Source: Antarctobacter heliothermus (GTDB lineage: Bacteria; Pseudomonadota; Alphaproteobacteria; Rhodobacterales; Rhodobacteraceae). Taken from it: a stretch of 64,000 bases of DNA. The translations under genes and the position numbers were made by a program. Shown piece by piece: positions 17,366 through 26,391 of the stretch (position 1 is the first letter of the stretch; the number at the start of each line of letters is the position of its first letter). The notes beneath the pieces were generated by a model, which had not been told where the DNA came from, did no database searches, and worked only from the letters and a program-made list of their open reading frames with translations. The stretch is from contig NZ_FZON01000006.1 of NCBI RefSeq assembly GCF_900188425.1, positions 62,001 to 126,000 on the forward strand, read 5' to 3'.

Positions 17366-17889
17366 GCCTGACCAATGCCCCCCGCATCGAAACCGACCGG
17401 CTGATCCTGCGCGGCCCTGAAAAGGCCGACGCCGAAGCGGTCATTGCCTTCCTGCGCGATCCGCTGCGGTCTGAGGGCTTTGGCCACATCCCGCTGCGTG
17501 GCGACGCGTGGCGCTGGTTCACCATGAACGTCGGCCACTGGCACTGGCACGGGTACGGCTATTTCGTGATCGAACTGAAAGACACAGGCGAGGCCGCCGG
17601 GATCTGTGGTATCTGGAATCCCGAAACCTGGCCCGAACCGGAACTGGGCTGGGTTGTCTTTGACGCGTTTGAGGGCAAGGGCATCGCGCGTGAGGCCGCC
17701 GAGCGCGCCCGCGCTTGGGCCTACGACGATCTGGGCATGACCACGCTGACCTCCAACATCGTGCCCGGCAACAGCCGCTCCGCCGCATTGGCCCAGCGCC
17801 TTGGCGCAACCTATGAACGGACCTACCACAACGAAAACATGGGTGAGGACGAACTCTGGCGCCATCCGGGACCGGAGGCGCTGGCATGA
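17362..17889 (+). CDS. GNAT acetyltransferase, second of five in tandem
   Basis: 175 residues. Same fold as its neighbours: ETDRLILRGPEKAD at the N-terminus, EGKGIAREAAERARAWAY at the acetyl-CoA site, SNIVPGNSRSAALAQRLGA, and a WRHPGPE ending. It overlaps the genes on both sides by ATGA, so translation of the series is coupled. Confidence 0.88.
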   Translation: MSLTNAPRIETDRLILRGPEKADAEAVIAFLRDPLRSEGFGHIPLRGDAWRWFTMNVGHWHWHGYGYFVIELKDTGEAAGICGIWNPETWPEPELGWVVFDAFEGKGIAREAAERARAWAYDDLGMTTLTSNIVPGNSRSAALAQRLGATYERTYHNENMGEDELWRHPGPEALA

Positions 17890-18392
17890 TCCCGCAAATC
17901 ACCCTGACCACTGCCCGTCTGACCCTGCGCACCCCGCTTGAAGAGGATTTCGCGCCAGTCGCCGCCTTCATGGCCTCGCCGCGCGCGCGCTTTGTCGGTG
18001 GTCCGGTCGAGGATGAGTTTGCCCAATGGCGTGGCTTTCTGTCCGGCTTTGGGCACTGGGCCTTGCGTGGCTACGGGTTCTTCATGGTCCTGCACGACGG
18101 GCAAAAGGTTGGCCGCGTCGGTGTGGTCAATCATGTCATGTGGGACGAGCCGGAACTGGGCTGGCACATCTTCGACGGGTTCGAAGGCAACGGCTACGCG
18201 ACAGAGGCCGCTGCCTGCGTGCGCGACTGGGCCGCAACCGACCGCGGTCTTGGCCCCCTCATCTCGTACATTCACCCTGAAAATGACGCCTCGCGCCGTG
18301 TCGCAGAACGGCTTGGCGCCAGTTATGAACGCGACCAGACCCTGTTGGACCACCCCGCACAGGTCTGGCGCCACACCGGGGGGCCGTCATGA
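17886..18392 (+). CDS. GNAT acetyltransferase, third of five in tandem
   Basis: 168 residues. TTARLTLRTPLEEDF at the N-terminus, EGNGYATEAAACVRDWAA at the acetyl-CoA site and SYIHPENDASRRVAERLGA near the end. It is the shortest of the five and overlaps both neighbours by four bases. Confidence 0.88.
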   Translation: MIPQITLTTARLTLRTPLEEDFAPVAAFMASPRARFVGGPVEDEFAQWRGFLSGFGHWALRGYGFFMVLHDGQKVGRVGVVNHVMWDEPELGWHIFDGFEGNGYATEAAACVRDWAATDRGLGPLISYIHPENDASRRVAERLGASYERDQTLLDHPAQVWRHTGGPS

Positions 18393-18958
18393 CCGCGCCC
18401 TGCGAACGTCACACTCCCGGTCCCGGTGCCCGCGCCGCCGCCCGTCTGGGGGGCCGCCTGCCGGTGCTGGACACGCGGCGGCTGCAATTGCGCGGGCCGC
18501 GCATCTATGATTTCGACGCCTATGCCGGTGTCCTGTGCTCTGACCGCGCCATCCATATGGGTGGCCCAGTCACCCGTGACGCGGCCTGGGCGGAATTCAC
18601 CAATTACACCGCCTGCTGGCTGCTGCACGGCTTTGGCCTCTGGACCATCGACGCCAGCACCACGCCGTCTGCCGGGTTTGCGCTGCTGGGGTTCGAATAT
18701 GAGGATCCGGAACCGGAAATGGGCATCTTCCTCACCGCAGAAGTCGAGGGACAAGGCTATGCCTTCGAGGCACTCGAAGCGGTCCGCACCCATGCGTTTG
18801 AGGTTCTGGGCTGGGACAGCGTCGTCTCCTACGTCGCGCCCGAAAACGCCCGCTGCATTGCGCTGATGACCCGTCTTGGCGCTCGCCGCGATGCCGTGGC
18901 AGAGGCAGAGCTGACCGACCAGACCCATGTTTATCGCCACATCAAAGAGGCCGCCTGA
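18389..18958 (+). CDS. GNAT acetyltransferase, fourth of five in tandem
   Basis: 189 residues. It has an extra N-terminal arm of about 25 residues rich in Gly, Ala and Pro before LDTRRLQLRGPRIYDF. The acetyl-CoA site is EGQGYAFEALEAVRTHAF and the late motif is SYVAPENARCIALMTRLGA. It overlaps the fifth gene by one base (TGATG). Confidence 0.87.
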   Translation: MTAPCERHTPGPGARAAARLGGRLPVLDTRRLQLRGPRIYDFDAYAGVLCSDRAIHMGGPVTRDAAWAEFTNYTACWLLHGFGLWTIDASTTPSAGFALLGFEYEDPEPEMGIFLTAEVEGQGYAFEALEAVRTHAFEVLGWDSVVSYVAPENARCIALMTRLGARRDAVAEAELTDQTHVYRHIKEAA

Positions 18959-19560
18959 TGGGTCACCGCGACATTCCCGTACTGGAAACCAAACGGTTGG
19001 TGCTGCGCAGCCCCCAGCCAGAGGACTATCCCGACTTCAAGGCAACCTTTGCCTCGTATCGCTCGCGCTTCATGGGCGGTCCGCTCAATGCCTATGAGAC
19101 CTGGATGCTCTATGCCGCCGAGATCGGGCATTGGGAAATCCGCGGCTTCGGCATGTGGATGGTCCACCTGCGTGAAACCGGCGATACCGTGGGCATGGCC
19201 GGCGGCTGGTTTCCGGCCAAATGGCCGGAGCGTGAAATCGCCTGGATCATCTGGCCGGATCAGGCGGGGAAAGGCTATGCGCTGGAGGCAACCGACCGGG
19301 TGCGGCGGCACCTTTACCGGGATCGCGGTTGGACCACCGCGGTCAGCTATATCGACCCCAAGAACCTCGATTCCATCCGACTGGCCGAACGGCTTGGCTG
19401 CACCAAGGACAATGACGCTCCGACAATTGACGGCAGCGACGCGGTCTACCGCCATCCCTCGCTGGATGACTTGTCTGGACAGGTGGGCCATGGCGTCGAC
19501 ATGGAAATCGCCCACTACCAGGACCCGCTGTTCAAACCGAAAGGTTGGGCCATTGACTGA
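18958..19560 (+). CDS. GNAT acetyltransferase, fifth of five in tandem
   Basis: 200 residues, the longest of the set, with a C-terminal extension of about 35 residues after the shared VYRHPS ending. N-terminal VLETKRLVLRSPQPEDY, acetyl-CoA site AGKGYALEATDRVRRHLY and SYIDPKNLDSIRLAERLG are clear. It is followed by a 114-base gap before chorismate mutase. Confidence 0.87.
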   Translation: MGHRDIPVLETKRLVLRSPQPEDYPDFKATFASYRSRFMGGPLNAYETWMLYAAEIGHWEIRGFGMWMVHLRETGDTVGMAGGWFPAKWPEREIAWIIWPDQAGKGYALEATDRVRRHLYRDRGWTTAVSYIDPKNLDSIRLAERLGCTKDNDAPTIDGSDAVYRHPSLDDLSGQVGHGVDMEIAHYQDPLFKPKGWAID

Positions 19561-19674
19561 TACCGTCACCCACGCCGCCGCTGTCGCCATCGACCTGCGC
19601 CTCCCGTGCGCATCGGATGTGCATGCGTTGCGCATGGCCTGTGCATCGCCCAAATCGACCCAAAGGATTGCCCG

Positions 19675-19971
19675 ATGACTGACCCCGTTTCCCTTGCCGC
19701 CGATCTGCTCAAGGAACACCGCGAGTCCATTGACCGTCTCGACGCGATCCTCGTTTTCACGCTCGCAGAGCGGTTCAAGCACACGCAGGCCGTGGGCGTC
19801 CTAAAGGCGCAGCACGACCTTCCCCCATCCGACCCCGCTCGCGAAGACAAACAGATCGCGCGGCTCCAGGATCTGGCACTCCAGGCCGATCTCGACCCGG
19901 AATTTGCCAAGAAATTCCTGAATTTCGTCATTCAGGAAGTCATCCAACACCACAAGCAACACAAATCCTGA
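19675..19971 (+). CDS. chorismate mutase, monofunctional
   Basis: 98 residues, all-helical AroQ type. It converts chorismate to prephenate for Phe and Tyr synthesis. Active-site residues are visible in [35 protein letters not shown] (Arg, Asp, Arg, Lys in helices 1-2) and in the C-terminal [10 protein letters not shown]. The start at 19675 is set by AAAGGA at 19662-19667. It lies 40 bases before rpsP, a placement I regard as usual in this group. Confidence 0.9.
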   Translation: MTDPVSLAADLLKEHRESIDRLDAILVFTLAERFKHTQAVGVLKAQHDLPPSDPAREDKQIARLQDLALQADLDPEFAKKFLNFVIQEVIQHHKQHKS

Positions 19972-20011
19972 CGGGCCTCCCGTCGACCAAGCCATCCAAA
20001 GGAGAATACAA

Positions 20012-20386
20012 ATGGCAGTTAAAATTCGTCTCGCCCGTGGCGGCTCGAAAAAGCGCCCCTTCTACCGGATCGTGGCAGCGGACAGCCGCATGCCCCGTGA
20101 CGGCCGCTTTATCGAAAAACTCGGCACCTATAACCCGCTGCTCGCCAAGGACAGCGAAGACCGCGTCAAGATGGACATCGAGCGTATCCAGTACTGGCTG
20201 AGCCAGGGCGCCCAAGTGACCGATCGCGTGTCGCGCTTCCTTGAAGCGGCCGAGATCATTGAGAAAAAAGAGCGCAGCAACCTCAAAAAAGGCACCCCGG
20301 GCAAGAAAGCCCAGGACCGCGCCGAAGAGAAAGCCGCCAAAGCCGCTGCAGCAGCCGAAGCAGCAGCAGAGCCCGCCGCGGACTAA
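20012..20386 (+). CDS. rpsP: 30S ribosomal protein S16
   Basis: 124 residues. The S16 core (residues 1-85) is typical: [31 protein letters not shown] and a [14 protein letters not shown] segment. An Ala/Glu/Lys-rich tail of about 35 residues follows, as in other alphaproteobacteria. AAAGGAGAA precedes the start. Confidence 0.97.
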   Translation: MAVKIRLARGGSKKRPFYRIVAADSRMPRDGRFIEKLGTYNPLLAKDSEDRVKMDIERIQYWLSQGAQVTDRVSRFLEAAEIIEKKERSNLKKGTPGKKAQDRAEEKAAKAAAAAEAAAEPAAD

Positions 20387-20548
20387 TCGGGGCGTGCAGG
20401 TGTTCCGGCACAGGCACCCCCTGGTTCCGGGGCCTTTCCACTGGAAAGACCCCGCGCCGTTCTGGTGCCGCGCCGGACGCCGGTGGACGGGTTGGCGGGC
20501 GGGCGATGTGCGACAGCACGAGTCCCGTCCCGCCAACCCGGCGACGTC

Positions 20549-20686
20549 ATGTTCCGCCTGATCCGCCTCATCATCCTTCTGGCCGTGGCGTTCGTCACGG
20601 GATTTCTGTATTCCGAGATAACGTGGCATGACCGCTGCGAAATCCGGGGAGGCGAGGCACGCGGTGGCGTCTGTTTCGACATATGA
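20549..20686 (+). CDS. 45-residue single-helix membrane protein
   Basis: Too small for most gene callers. [18 protein letters not shown] gives a basic N-terminus and one membrane helix (residues 4-22). The short periplasmic tail carries two Cys residues (DRC and GGVC) about 12 apart. Its TGA overlaps the rimM ATG (ATGA at 20683-20686), so the two genes are translationally coupled. I believe similar small proteins occur at this place in relatives, but that is from memory. Function unknown. Confidence 0.68.
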   Translation: MFRLIRLIILLAVAFVTGFLYSEITWHDRCEIRGGEARGGVCFDI

Positions 20687-21213
20687 CAATGACTGACACG
20701 ATTTGCGTCGGCGCAATTGCGGGCGCATTTGGCGTCCATGGCGAAGTGCGGCTCAAGAGCTTCACCGCCGATCCCTATGCCGTCGGCGACTATGCTCCGC
20801 TGACAACCGAAGACGGTTCTCGCAGCTTTGAGATCCAGATCCTGCGCGAGATCAAGAACGGCTTCGCCGCCGAAGTCTCCGGCGTCACCACCAAGGAACA
20901 GGCCGACGCCCTGCGCGGCATCCGTCTTTTTGCGCCGCGTGACCGGCTGCCCAACCTGCCGGATGACGAATACTATCATGCCGATCTGATCGGCCTTTCG
21001 GTTTTCGATACCGGCGGCGCACCGCTGGGCAAGGTGCACGCGGTCCACAATCACGGCGCGACGGACCTTCTGGAGCTTCAGGTGCCCGGTGTGTCCCGCA
21101 CCGTCCTGTTGCCCTTTACCATGGCCGCCGTCCCCACGGTCGATCTGACGGCTGGACGCATCGTCGCCGATCCACCCGAAGGGCTGTTCGACGAGGTACA
21201 GGCCCCCGACTAA
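20683..21213 (+). CDS. rimM: ribosome maturation factor RimM
   Basis: 176 residues. RimM helps assemble the head of the 30S subunit and binds S19. The N-terminal domain opens [21 protein letters not shown] and the PRC-barrel domain holds [13 protein letters not shown] and [13 protein letters not shown], then [14 protein letters not shown]. Starts at 20683 and 20689 are both possible; the first overlaps the upstream small gene. Confidence 0.96.
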   Translation: MTMTDTICVGAIAGAFGVHGEVRLKSFTADPYAVGDYAPLTTEDGSRSFEIQILREIKNGFAAEVSGVTTKEQADALRGIRLFAPRDRLPNLPDDEYYHADLIGLSVFDTGGAPLGKVHAVHNHGATDLLELQVPGVSRTVLLPFTMAAVPTVDLTAGRIVADPPEGLFDEVQAPD

Positions 21214-21467
21214 CCCTAGACCTGTATCTCCCGAAAACTTCACAACCCTGAATATTGCCACGAATCTGTCTGGATCTTGCCATCTGGACAGATCCACTTT
21301 CCGGACGCCCCCGCGACTTGAGCAGGTGAGGAAACAGACCCAGTAAATCCCACTCACTGTTCGCAAAATTGCAGCCAACCCCGTCAACTTTGCAGTCTCC
21401 AGACCACTTTGCGGCCATAATTTTTGTCTAATTTTAGCCGCAATCGAATTGGTTTGAGAGGGTTTCC
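21214..21467. other. AT-richer intergenic region after rimM
   Basis: 254 bases, clearly less GC-rich than the surroundings near 21415-21445. It holds an inverted repeat ATCTGTC (21264-21270) / GACAGAT (21287-21293) with a 16-base gap, which may end the rimM transcript. No ORF is supported. Confidence 0.45.
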
Positions 21468-22553
21468 ATGGACGTTCTGGTTTATCGCCTGGTCCTTGCG
21501 GCAGTGGCGCTTGGCCCCGCTGCCGTCTTGGCTGCGGTGCCGACCTCGACGGCCTTCCTGCCCTTGGGAATCGTCATCGGAGGTGCGGGCGGCCTGTTTG
21601 CGCTGGTGTCCTCCTTTCGCAGGGAAAAACCGCGCCGCCGTGGTCCCGCGCTCTTGCGTCGCGCCGCTTTGCGCCGCCCTGGATCAGATCTGCCCACGCT
21701 CGACAACCAAAGGCTGGCCATCGCCAATGCGCTTGGCGCGGCGGTCGATTTGCGCGCCGAACCCGACGCGCCTCCAACCCGGGACACCGCCGTGGGCCGC
21801 ATCCTGTCGCGTATCCTGGACAGTTGGAACGTAACCGACATCGCGGCGCTTCCGCGCGACCTGACGCTTGCCCTGACCCTGCTGAAGCAATGCCTGAACG
21901 CGCCACCGGGCGAAGCGGGCCGTATTGCACAGATGTTCCAGCGGCCCGACGTTGTGCTGGGACTGCGCCAGGAAATCGACACGATCGCGAAGGCACGCGC
22001 GACCTACGATCAGGCGCTTGCCGCCTTTCTGGCAACGCAAGAGATTCAGGCGACTGGCACCGCTCCCCGCACCCTGACCCAAGCCCTGCGTGCGATGAGC
22101 GCCCCCGACATCGATCTGTGGCACCACATCGTGACACAACATGACCCAACGGACCCCGCCCAAAGGGATGCCGCCCTTTGGTGCGCAGCCCAGCCCGAGT
22201 GTGATCACGCGAGTGTCGCCGTCTACCTGTCGCGCCTTGCCGATGGGGCGCAGCTCCAGAACGTGTACATCGACGCGGACAGCACGTTTCTCGATCAGGT
22301 GCGCGGCATCTTTGCCAACTGCAACGCAGGTATCTATCGGCACCGGGGTCTGGTCTATGTTCCCCCTGCGGACGCCACCATACGGCTAAAGGCCGAACTG
22401 GACGCGCTTGCCAGTCTCAGCGACAAAGCCCGCTGGCCGGACCCTCAGTGTGTCTTTACGGTGCTGGAGGGGCGCAAACCGCACCCGCGCCCGGCATGGG
22501 ATTTGTCCAGCGGCCGTCTTGTTGCGGCCCCAAATCGTTCGGATTATCTCTGA
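21468..22553 (+). CDS. membrane-anchored protein of unknown function
   Basis: 361 residues. Two hydrophobic helices at residues 4-26 and 28-46, a basic stretch ([20 protein letters not shown]) just after them, and then a soluble helical body of about 300 residues. I recognise no domain. It splits rimM from trmD and has its own AT-rich upstream region, so it looks like an insertion into the translation cluster. GAGAGGG precedes the start. Confidence 0.72.
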   Translation: MDVLVYRLVLAAVALGPAAVLAAVPTSTAFLPLGIVIGGAGGLFALVSSFRREKPRRRGPALLRRAALRRPGSDLPTLDNQRLAIANALGAAVDLRAEPDAPPTRDTAVGRILSRILDSWNVTDIAALPRDLTLALTLLKQCLNAPPGEAGRIAQMFQRPDVVLGLRQEIDTIAKARATYDQALAAFLATQEIQATGTAPRTLTQALRAMSAPDIDLWHHIVTQHDPTDPAQRDAALWCAAQPECDHASVAVYLSRLADGAQLQNVYIDADSTFLDQVRGIFANCNAGIYRHRGLVYVPPADATIRLKAELDALASLSDKARWPDPQCVFTVLEGRKPHPRPAWDLSSGRLVAAPNRSDYL

Positions 22554-22617
22554 CAGCGGGTCGCTTGCCCCGCGCCCATGCCTCGCGGTAACAGGGCAGG
22601 GAACAGCAGGACACCCC

Positions 22618-23421
22618 ATGTCAGACAAGACTCCCCCCAGCCGGTCACATGGCCGCAAGGCCATCCGCCCCACGCTGCAGCCACGCGACCTGATGGAACA
22701 GGACCCGGAACTGGCGCGCGCCTTTCGCGCCCAGATCATCACGCTGTTCCCAGAGGCGTTTCCCGGCACGCTGGGCCTGTCGCTGACCGGCAAGGCGCTG
22801 AAGGAAGGCAAGTGGCAGTTGAACACCGTGCCGCTGCGGACCTTTGGTGAGGGCAAGCACAGGAACGTCGATGACACGCCCGCAGGCGGTGGCGCAGGCA
22901 TGGTGCTGCGCCCCGATGTCATGGCCGCCGCAATTGCAACCGCGCGGGCCAGCCAGCACGCCGGTGCGCCGCTGATCTACCTGTCGCCGCGCGGCCGCCC
23001 GTTCACGCAGGACATGGCCCGCGATCTGGCCACGCGCCCCGGTGTCACGATGATCTGTGGCCGGTTCGAAGGGCTGGACCAGCGCGTGATCGACCAATTC
23101 GACATCGCCGAGGTGTCCATCGGCGACTACGTCCTGACCGGCGGCGAACTGGCGGCGCAGGTGATGCTGGACGCGGTGGTCCGCCTGTTGCCCGGTGTCC
23201 TTGGCAACGCCGACTCGACCGAAGAGGAAAGCTTTTCCGACGGCCTGCTGGAACATCCGCAATACACCCGCCCCGCCGAATGGCAGGGCCGCCCGATCCC
23301 GCCGGTATTGTTGTCCGGTAACCACGGCGCTGTCGCCGACTGGCGCCGCGCGCAAAGCGAAGCGCTGACAAAGGCCCGCCGCCCCGATCTCTGGCAGGCG
23401 TTCAAGGACCGCAAAGACTGA
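22618..23421 (+). CDS. trmD: tRNA (guanine-N1)-methyltransferase TrmD
   Basis: 267 residues. It methylates G37 of tRNAs reading CNN codons, using S-adenosylmethionine through a deep trefoil knot. Family motifs are [49 protein letters not shown] and the C-terminal [11 protein letters not shown]. The N-terminal 35 residues before the catalytic domain look normal for this group. The start at 22618 follows AGCAGGACACCCC; the frame is open further upstream but overlaps the previous gene. Confidence 0.96.
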   Translation: MSDKTPPSRSHGRKAIRPTLQPRDLMEQDPELARAFRAQIITLFPEAFPGTLGLSLTGKALKEGKWQLNTVPLRTFGEGKHRNVDDTPAGGGAGMVLRPDVMAAAIATARASQHAGAPLIYLSPRGRPFTQDMARDLATRPGVTMICGRFEGLDQRVIDQFDIAEVSIGDYVLTGGELAAQVMLDAVVRLLPGVLGNADSTEEESFSDGLLEHPQYTRPAEWQGRPIPPVLLSGNHGAVADWRRAQSEALTKARRPDLWQAFKDRKD

Positions 23422-23453
23422 CCCTGCATTTCCGATGTGAAGGATTTTCCAGA

Positions 23454-24878
23454 ATGGCTATTCTCAGAAGACTGCTGTGCGCGCTGATGGTTCTGCTGCC
23501 GGTCACGACCGCCGCAATGGACGCCGAAAAACGCCCCGATCTTGTGCCGCGCCTGATGCAGTTGCAGTCGATCTATTCAAAAAACTGGGGGCCAGAGCGG
23601 TTCAACGAGGGCATTCGTGACGCGACGGTCTTTCACCTGTCCGGGCGGATCAATCCGGGTGACACCGACCGCATCCGCGAGGTGCTGCAATCCACCTGGG
23701 GCAAGCTGATCGTGATCGACAGCCCCGGCGGCAGCTTTGTCGAGGGCATCGCCCTCGGTCAGTATCTCAAGGGCATTCTGGAAAGCCAGGACCCGGACAT
23801 CTACGGCATCTTTGTCCTGCGCGACGGGCCGTGCCTGTCCGCCTGCGCGCTGGCCGTGGCGCTGGCGACCTCTACGCGCGACATTGCCTATGGGGACGAT
23901 GCGCGCTTTGTCGAACACGGTGCCGAGCTTGGCTTTCACATGGGCCTCTTGCCAGAGGCGCAGGCCACGCAGGCCGTCGAAGCGCGGCAGATGATGAATG
24001 TCACCTACGACATCGTACAGGCCTACGCCTCGTTGATCATGGGCGGCGTCGCCCCGCCGATCCTGTTGTCCGAAGCGTTGGAACACCGGGAAGCCAACAG
24101 CTTTTTCTACCTGCGTGGCGGCATCCGCACCCATGCCATGCGCCTGACCCCGGTTGGCCCACCGATCCTGTCGCGCCCGATTCACAAATCAGCGCTGATG
24201 ATGGACACCGTGGCCGCCCTGTGCCGCACCGCCTTTGTCGCCGCGCCTGATGTCCGACGATCCTTTGTCGACTATGAATTCGGCTATATCGAAGGCATCA
24301 ACCCGGACCCGGTCACAACCAATCTCGAGGACATGACCAACCTGCTGGGCAGCCGCCGCATCGCGGGCAGCCTGAACGGGGCCGCACATTGCGTGGTGGA
24401 GCTGTTCGACAACGGCACCATCGGCCTCGACATGATCGCAGGGCCGCCGCCCTGCCAAGCCGACGGTCGGCAGTTTTGTGCTGTCCCCGTCGACAGGTTC
24501 CAGCCGCGCTCTGCGCCGGTGGCGCTGTTGGCGGACACATATGGCTGCCATTCCGGCAGCCCGTCGACGAGGGGACAGTTCTGGTCCGGCGATCTGAACG
24601 GTGCGTCCGACTACGTCACCGATGTCGACCCGACACAAACCGCCGTCCGAGGCGTCAACATGCGCGCGCAGCCCTCGCTGAACGCCGCCGTTGCCGGTCA
24701 ACTACGCGCCGAGCAACAGGTCGAGGTCAGCGACTGCCGCATCGTCGACGACGTTCAGGGCGTCTGGATGCAGGTGCGCGCGGGCGGACAGACGGGCTGG
24801 GTCAGCGCGCGTTTCTTGTCGCCGTATAGGTGGTCCGACTTGCGCCCGCTGATCGACGGCCCGGCCCCTGGGCGTTAA
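23454..24878 (+). CDS. periplasmic ClpP-fold protein with SH3b domain
   Basis: 474 residues. A signal peptide (about residues 1-22) is followed by a ClpP/crotonase-like domain: VIDSPGGSFVEGIALGQYL (about 85-103) and CLSACALAVALA (about 127-138), the pattern of COG3904-type periplasmic proteins, with Ser in the place of the nucleophile. A C-terminal bacterial SH3 domain (about residues 395-460) starts at VRGVNMRAQPS. The fold suggests a serine protease or a relic of one, and a wall-binding role for SH3b is inferred. It lies 32 bases after trmD. Confidence 0.74.
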   Translation: MAILRRLLCALMVLLPVTTAAMDAEKRPDLVPRLMQLQSIYSKNWGPERFNEGIRDATVFHLSGRINPGDTDRIREVLQSTWGKLIVIDSPGGSFVEGIALGQYLKGILESQDPDIYGIFVLRDGPCLSACALAVALATSTRDIAYGDDARFVEHGAELGFHMGLLPEAQATQAVEARQMMNVTYDIVQAYASLIMGGVAPPILLSEALEHREANSFFYLRGGIRTHAMRLTPVGPPILSRPIHKSALMMDTVAALCRTAFVAAPDVRRSFVDYEFGYIEGINPDPVTTNLEDMTNLLGSRRIAGSLNGAAHCVVELFDNGTIGLDMIAGPPPCQADGRQFCAVPVDRFQPRSAPVALLADTYGCHSGSPSTRGQFWSGDLNGASDYVTDVDPTQTAVRGVNMRAQPSLNAAVAGQLRAEQQVEVSDCRIVDDVQGVWMQVRAGGQTGWVSARFLSPYRWSDLRPLIDGPAPGR

Positions 24879-25013
24879 ACCTCGGCGCAGCGGCGGGCGC
24901 TCCCTTGTCGGCTGGCCCGCCGCGCAGGCGCAGGCACCTGCGCGCCCCAGCGCGCTTTACAGCCGGGCAGGCCCCGTGCAACGTTTGTCCACCTCGAACG
25001 GAGCAAACGCGGT

Positions 25014-25370
25014 ATGAAAAAGATCCTTTCCCTTTGCCTTGCTACCCTGATCGTCGGTTCCCCCGCGCTTGCGTGGGATCGGAGCAAGCAGGGCAACTAT
25101 GTGACATGGACCTTTCAGGGGGATGAAATCGTTTCTTATTCGGTGACAGAGCCATCTTACAACGAAGATCCCGCCGTCCTGAATGTCTCGCTGTGGAGTT
25201 CACATTCCGGGTCCGTTGTTGTGTTGATCGAGGCCGATCTCGGTGTTGGGAATTGCCTCAGCACGCTCTCCCATGCGGCGGGGAACGCCAGCATCGGCGT
25301 AACCCTTGTGGCCAACCTGAACGCCACCACGCTGAACGGCGTCACGCTGGATCAGTGTTCGACTTACTAG
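25014..25370 (+). CDS. small secreted protein, unknown
   Basis: 118 residues. Signal peptide MKKILSLCLATLIVGSPALA, then a short mature domain with two Cys residues (in GNCLS and DQCSTY) that could form a disulfide. No domain is recognised. It lies in the same stretch as the SH3b gene, 135 bases after it. Confidence 0.66.
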   Translation: MKKILSLCLATLIVGSPALAWDRSKQGNYVTWTFQGDEIVSYSVTEPSYNEDPAVLNVSLWSSHSGSVVVLIEADLGVGNCLSTLSHAAGNASIGVTLVANLNATTLNGVTLDQCSTY

Positions 25371-25686
25371 AGGGCCTGCCGCCTTGCCAACGGCCGCCGA
25401 GCAGCGGGCGGGTTGGCCCGTTGCGAGGGGCCTTGGGCCCGAGGCAAAGGATACAGGCAAAGACAGTTGATCCGCGCCTGCTTTGCCCTTGATTTGCGGC
25501 GCGCGCGCATCTACACACGCGCATCTTTCGGTGCCGGGGCGACTCGGCGCCGATTGAGTTTGTGGGACCGTTCACGGGACCGCCGCAGAACAAACAAAAG
25601 CTGGCACATCTCTTTCCCCGGTTGGGGACAAAGCACTTGCCAGACATCTCCGCGGGAAAACCGCGACGCATATAGGAGAAGGTCAG
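25371..25686. other. intergenic leader region of rplS-rpmE
   Basis: 316 bases without a gene. It must hold the rplS promoter. Short stems are visible (for example GGACC near 25563-25582 with its mate), and GGAGAAGGTCAG lies before rplS. I see no match to an autoregulatory leader that I know. Confidence 0.45.
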
Positions 25687-26082
25687 ATGAACCTGATCGC
25701 ACAGCTTGAGGCGGAGCAAATCGCCTCGCTCGGGAAGACAATTCCCGATTTCAAACCCGGCGACACCGTTCGCGTGGGTTACAAAGTGACCGAAGGCACC
25801 CGCACCCGGGTCCAGATGTACGAAGGCGTCTGCATCAGCCGCAAGCACGGCAAGGGCATCGCCGGGTCGTTCACGGTCCGCAAGATTTCCTTTGGCGAAG
25901 GCGTGGAACGTGTGTTCCCGCTGTTCTCGACCAACATCGAAAGCATTGAAGTCGTCCGTCGTGGCCGCGTCCGCCGCGCCAAGATGTACTACCTGCGCGC
26001 GCGCCGTGGCAAATCGGCCCGGATCGCAGAGGACACAACCTACAAGGCGCTCAAGACCAAGAACGCCGGCGCAGACGCGTAA
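25687..26082 (+). CDS. rplS: 50S ribosomal protein L19
   Basis: 131 residues. L19 lies at the interface of the subunits. Family motifs: [46 protein letters not shown] split over residues 58-79, and [27 protein letters not shown] precedes the start. It is 12 bases from rpmE. Confidence 0.97.
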   Translation: MNLIAQLEAEQIASLGKTIPDFKPGDTVRVGYKVTEGTRTRVQMYEGVCISRKHGKGIAGSFTVRKISFGEGVERVFPLFSTNIESIEVVRRGRVRRAKMYYLRARRGKSARIAEDTTYKALKTKNAGADA

Positions 26083-26094
26083 GGAACCCGTGAC

Positions 26095-26316
26095 ATGAAA
26101 AAGAACCTGCACCCCGAATACCACGTCATCAACGTCAAGATGACCGACGGGACCGAATATCAGACGCGTTCGACCTGGGGCAAAGAGGGCGACACGCTTG
26201 TTCTCGACATCGACCCCACGGTTCACCCCGCGTGGACCGGCGGCACCGGCCGCATCCTTGACCAGGGTGGCCGCGTTTCGAAGTTCAAGAAAAAGTACGA
26301 AGGCCTGGGTTTCTGA
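26095..26316 (+). CDS. rpmE: 50S ribosomal protein L31
   Basis: 73 residues. [25 protein letters not shown] and the C-terminal [14 protein letters not shown] mark L31. The CxxC zinc motif is absent, so it is the zinc-independent type. It ends the cluster and is followed by a strong terminator. Confidence 0.95.
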   Translation: MKKNLHPEYHVINVKMTDGTEYQTRSTWGKEGDTLVLDIDPTVHPAWTGGTGRILDQGGRVSKFKKKYEGLGF

Positions 26317-26338
26317 TCCAACGCTTTTCGGTTTTAGA

Positions 26339-26365
26339 ACGCCGCCCCTCGGGGCGGCGTTTTTT
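26339..26365 (+). terminator. rho-independent terminator after rpmE
   Basis: ACGCCGCCCC (26339-26348) and GGGGCGGCGT (26351-26360) with a two-base centre, then TTTTT. Confidence 0.93.
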
Positions 26366-26391
26366 GTTTCACGCGCCGACTCTGGGCCGAT

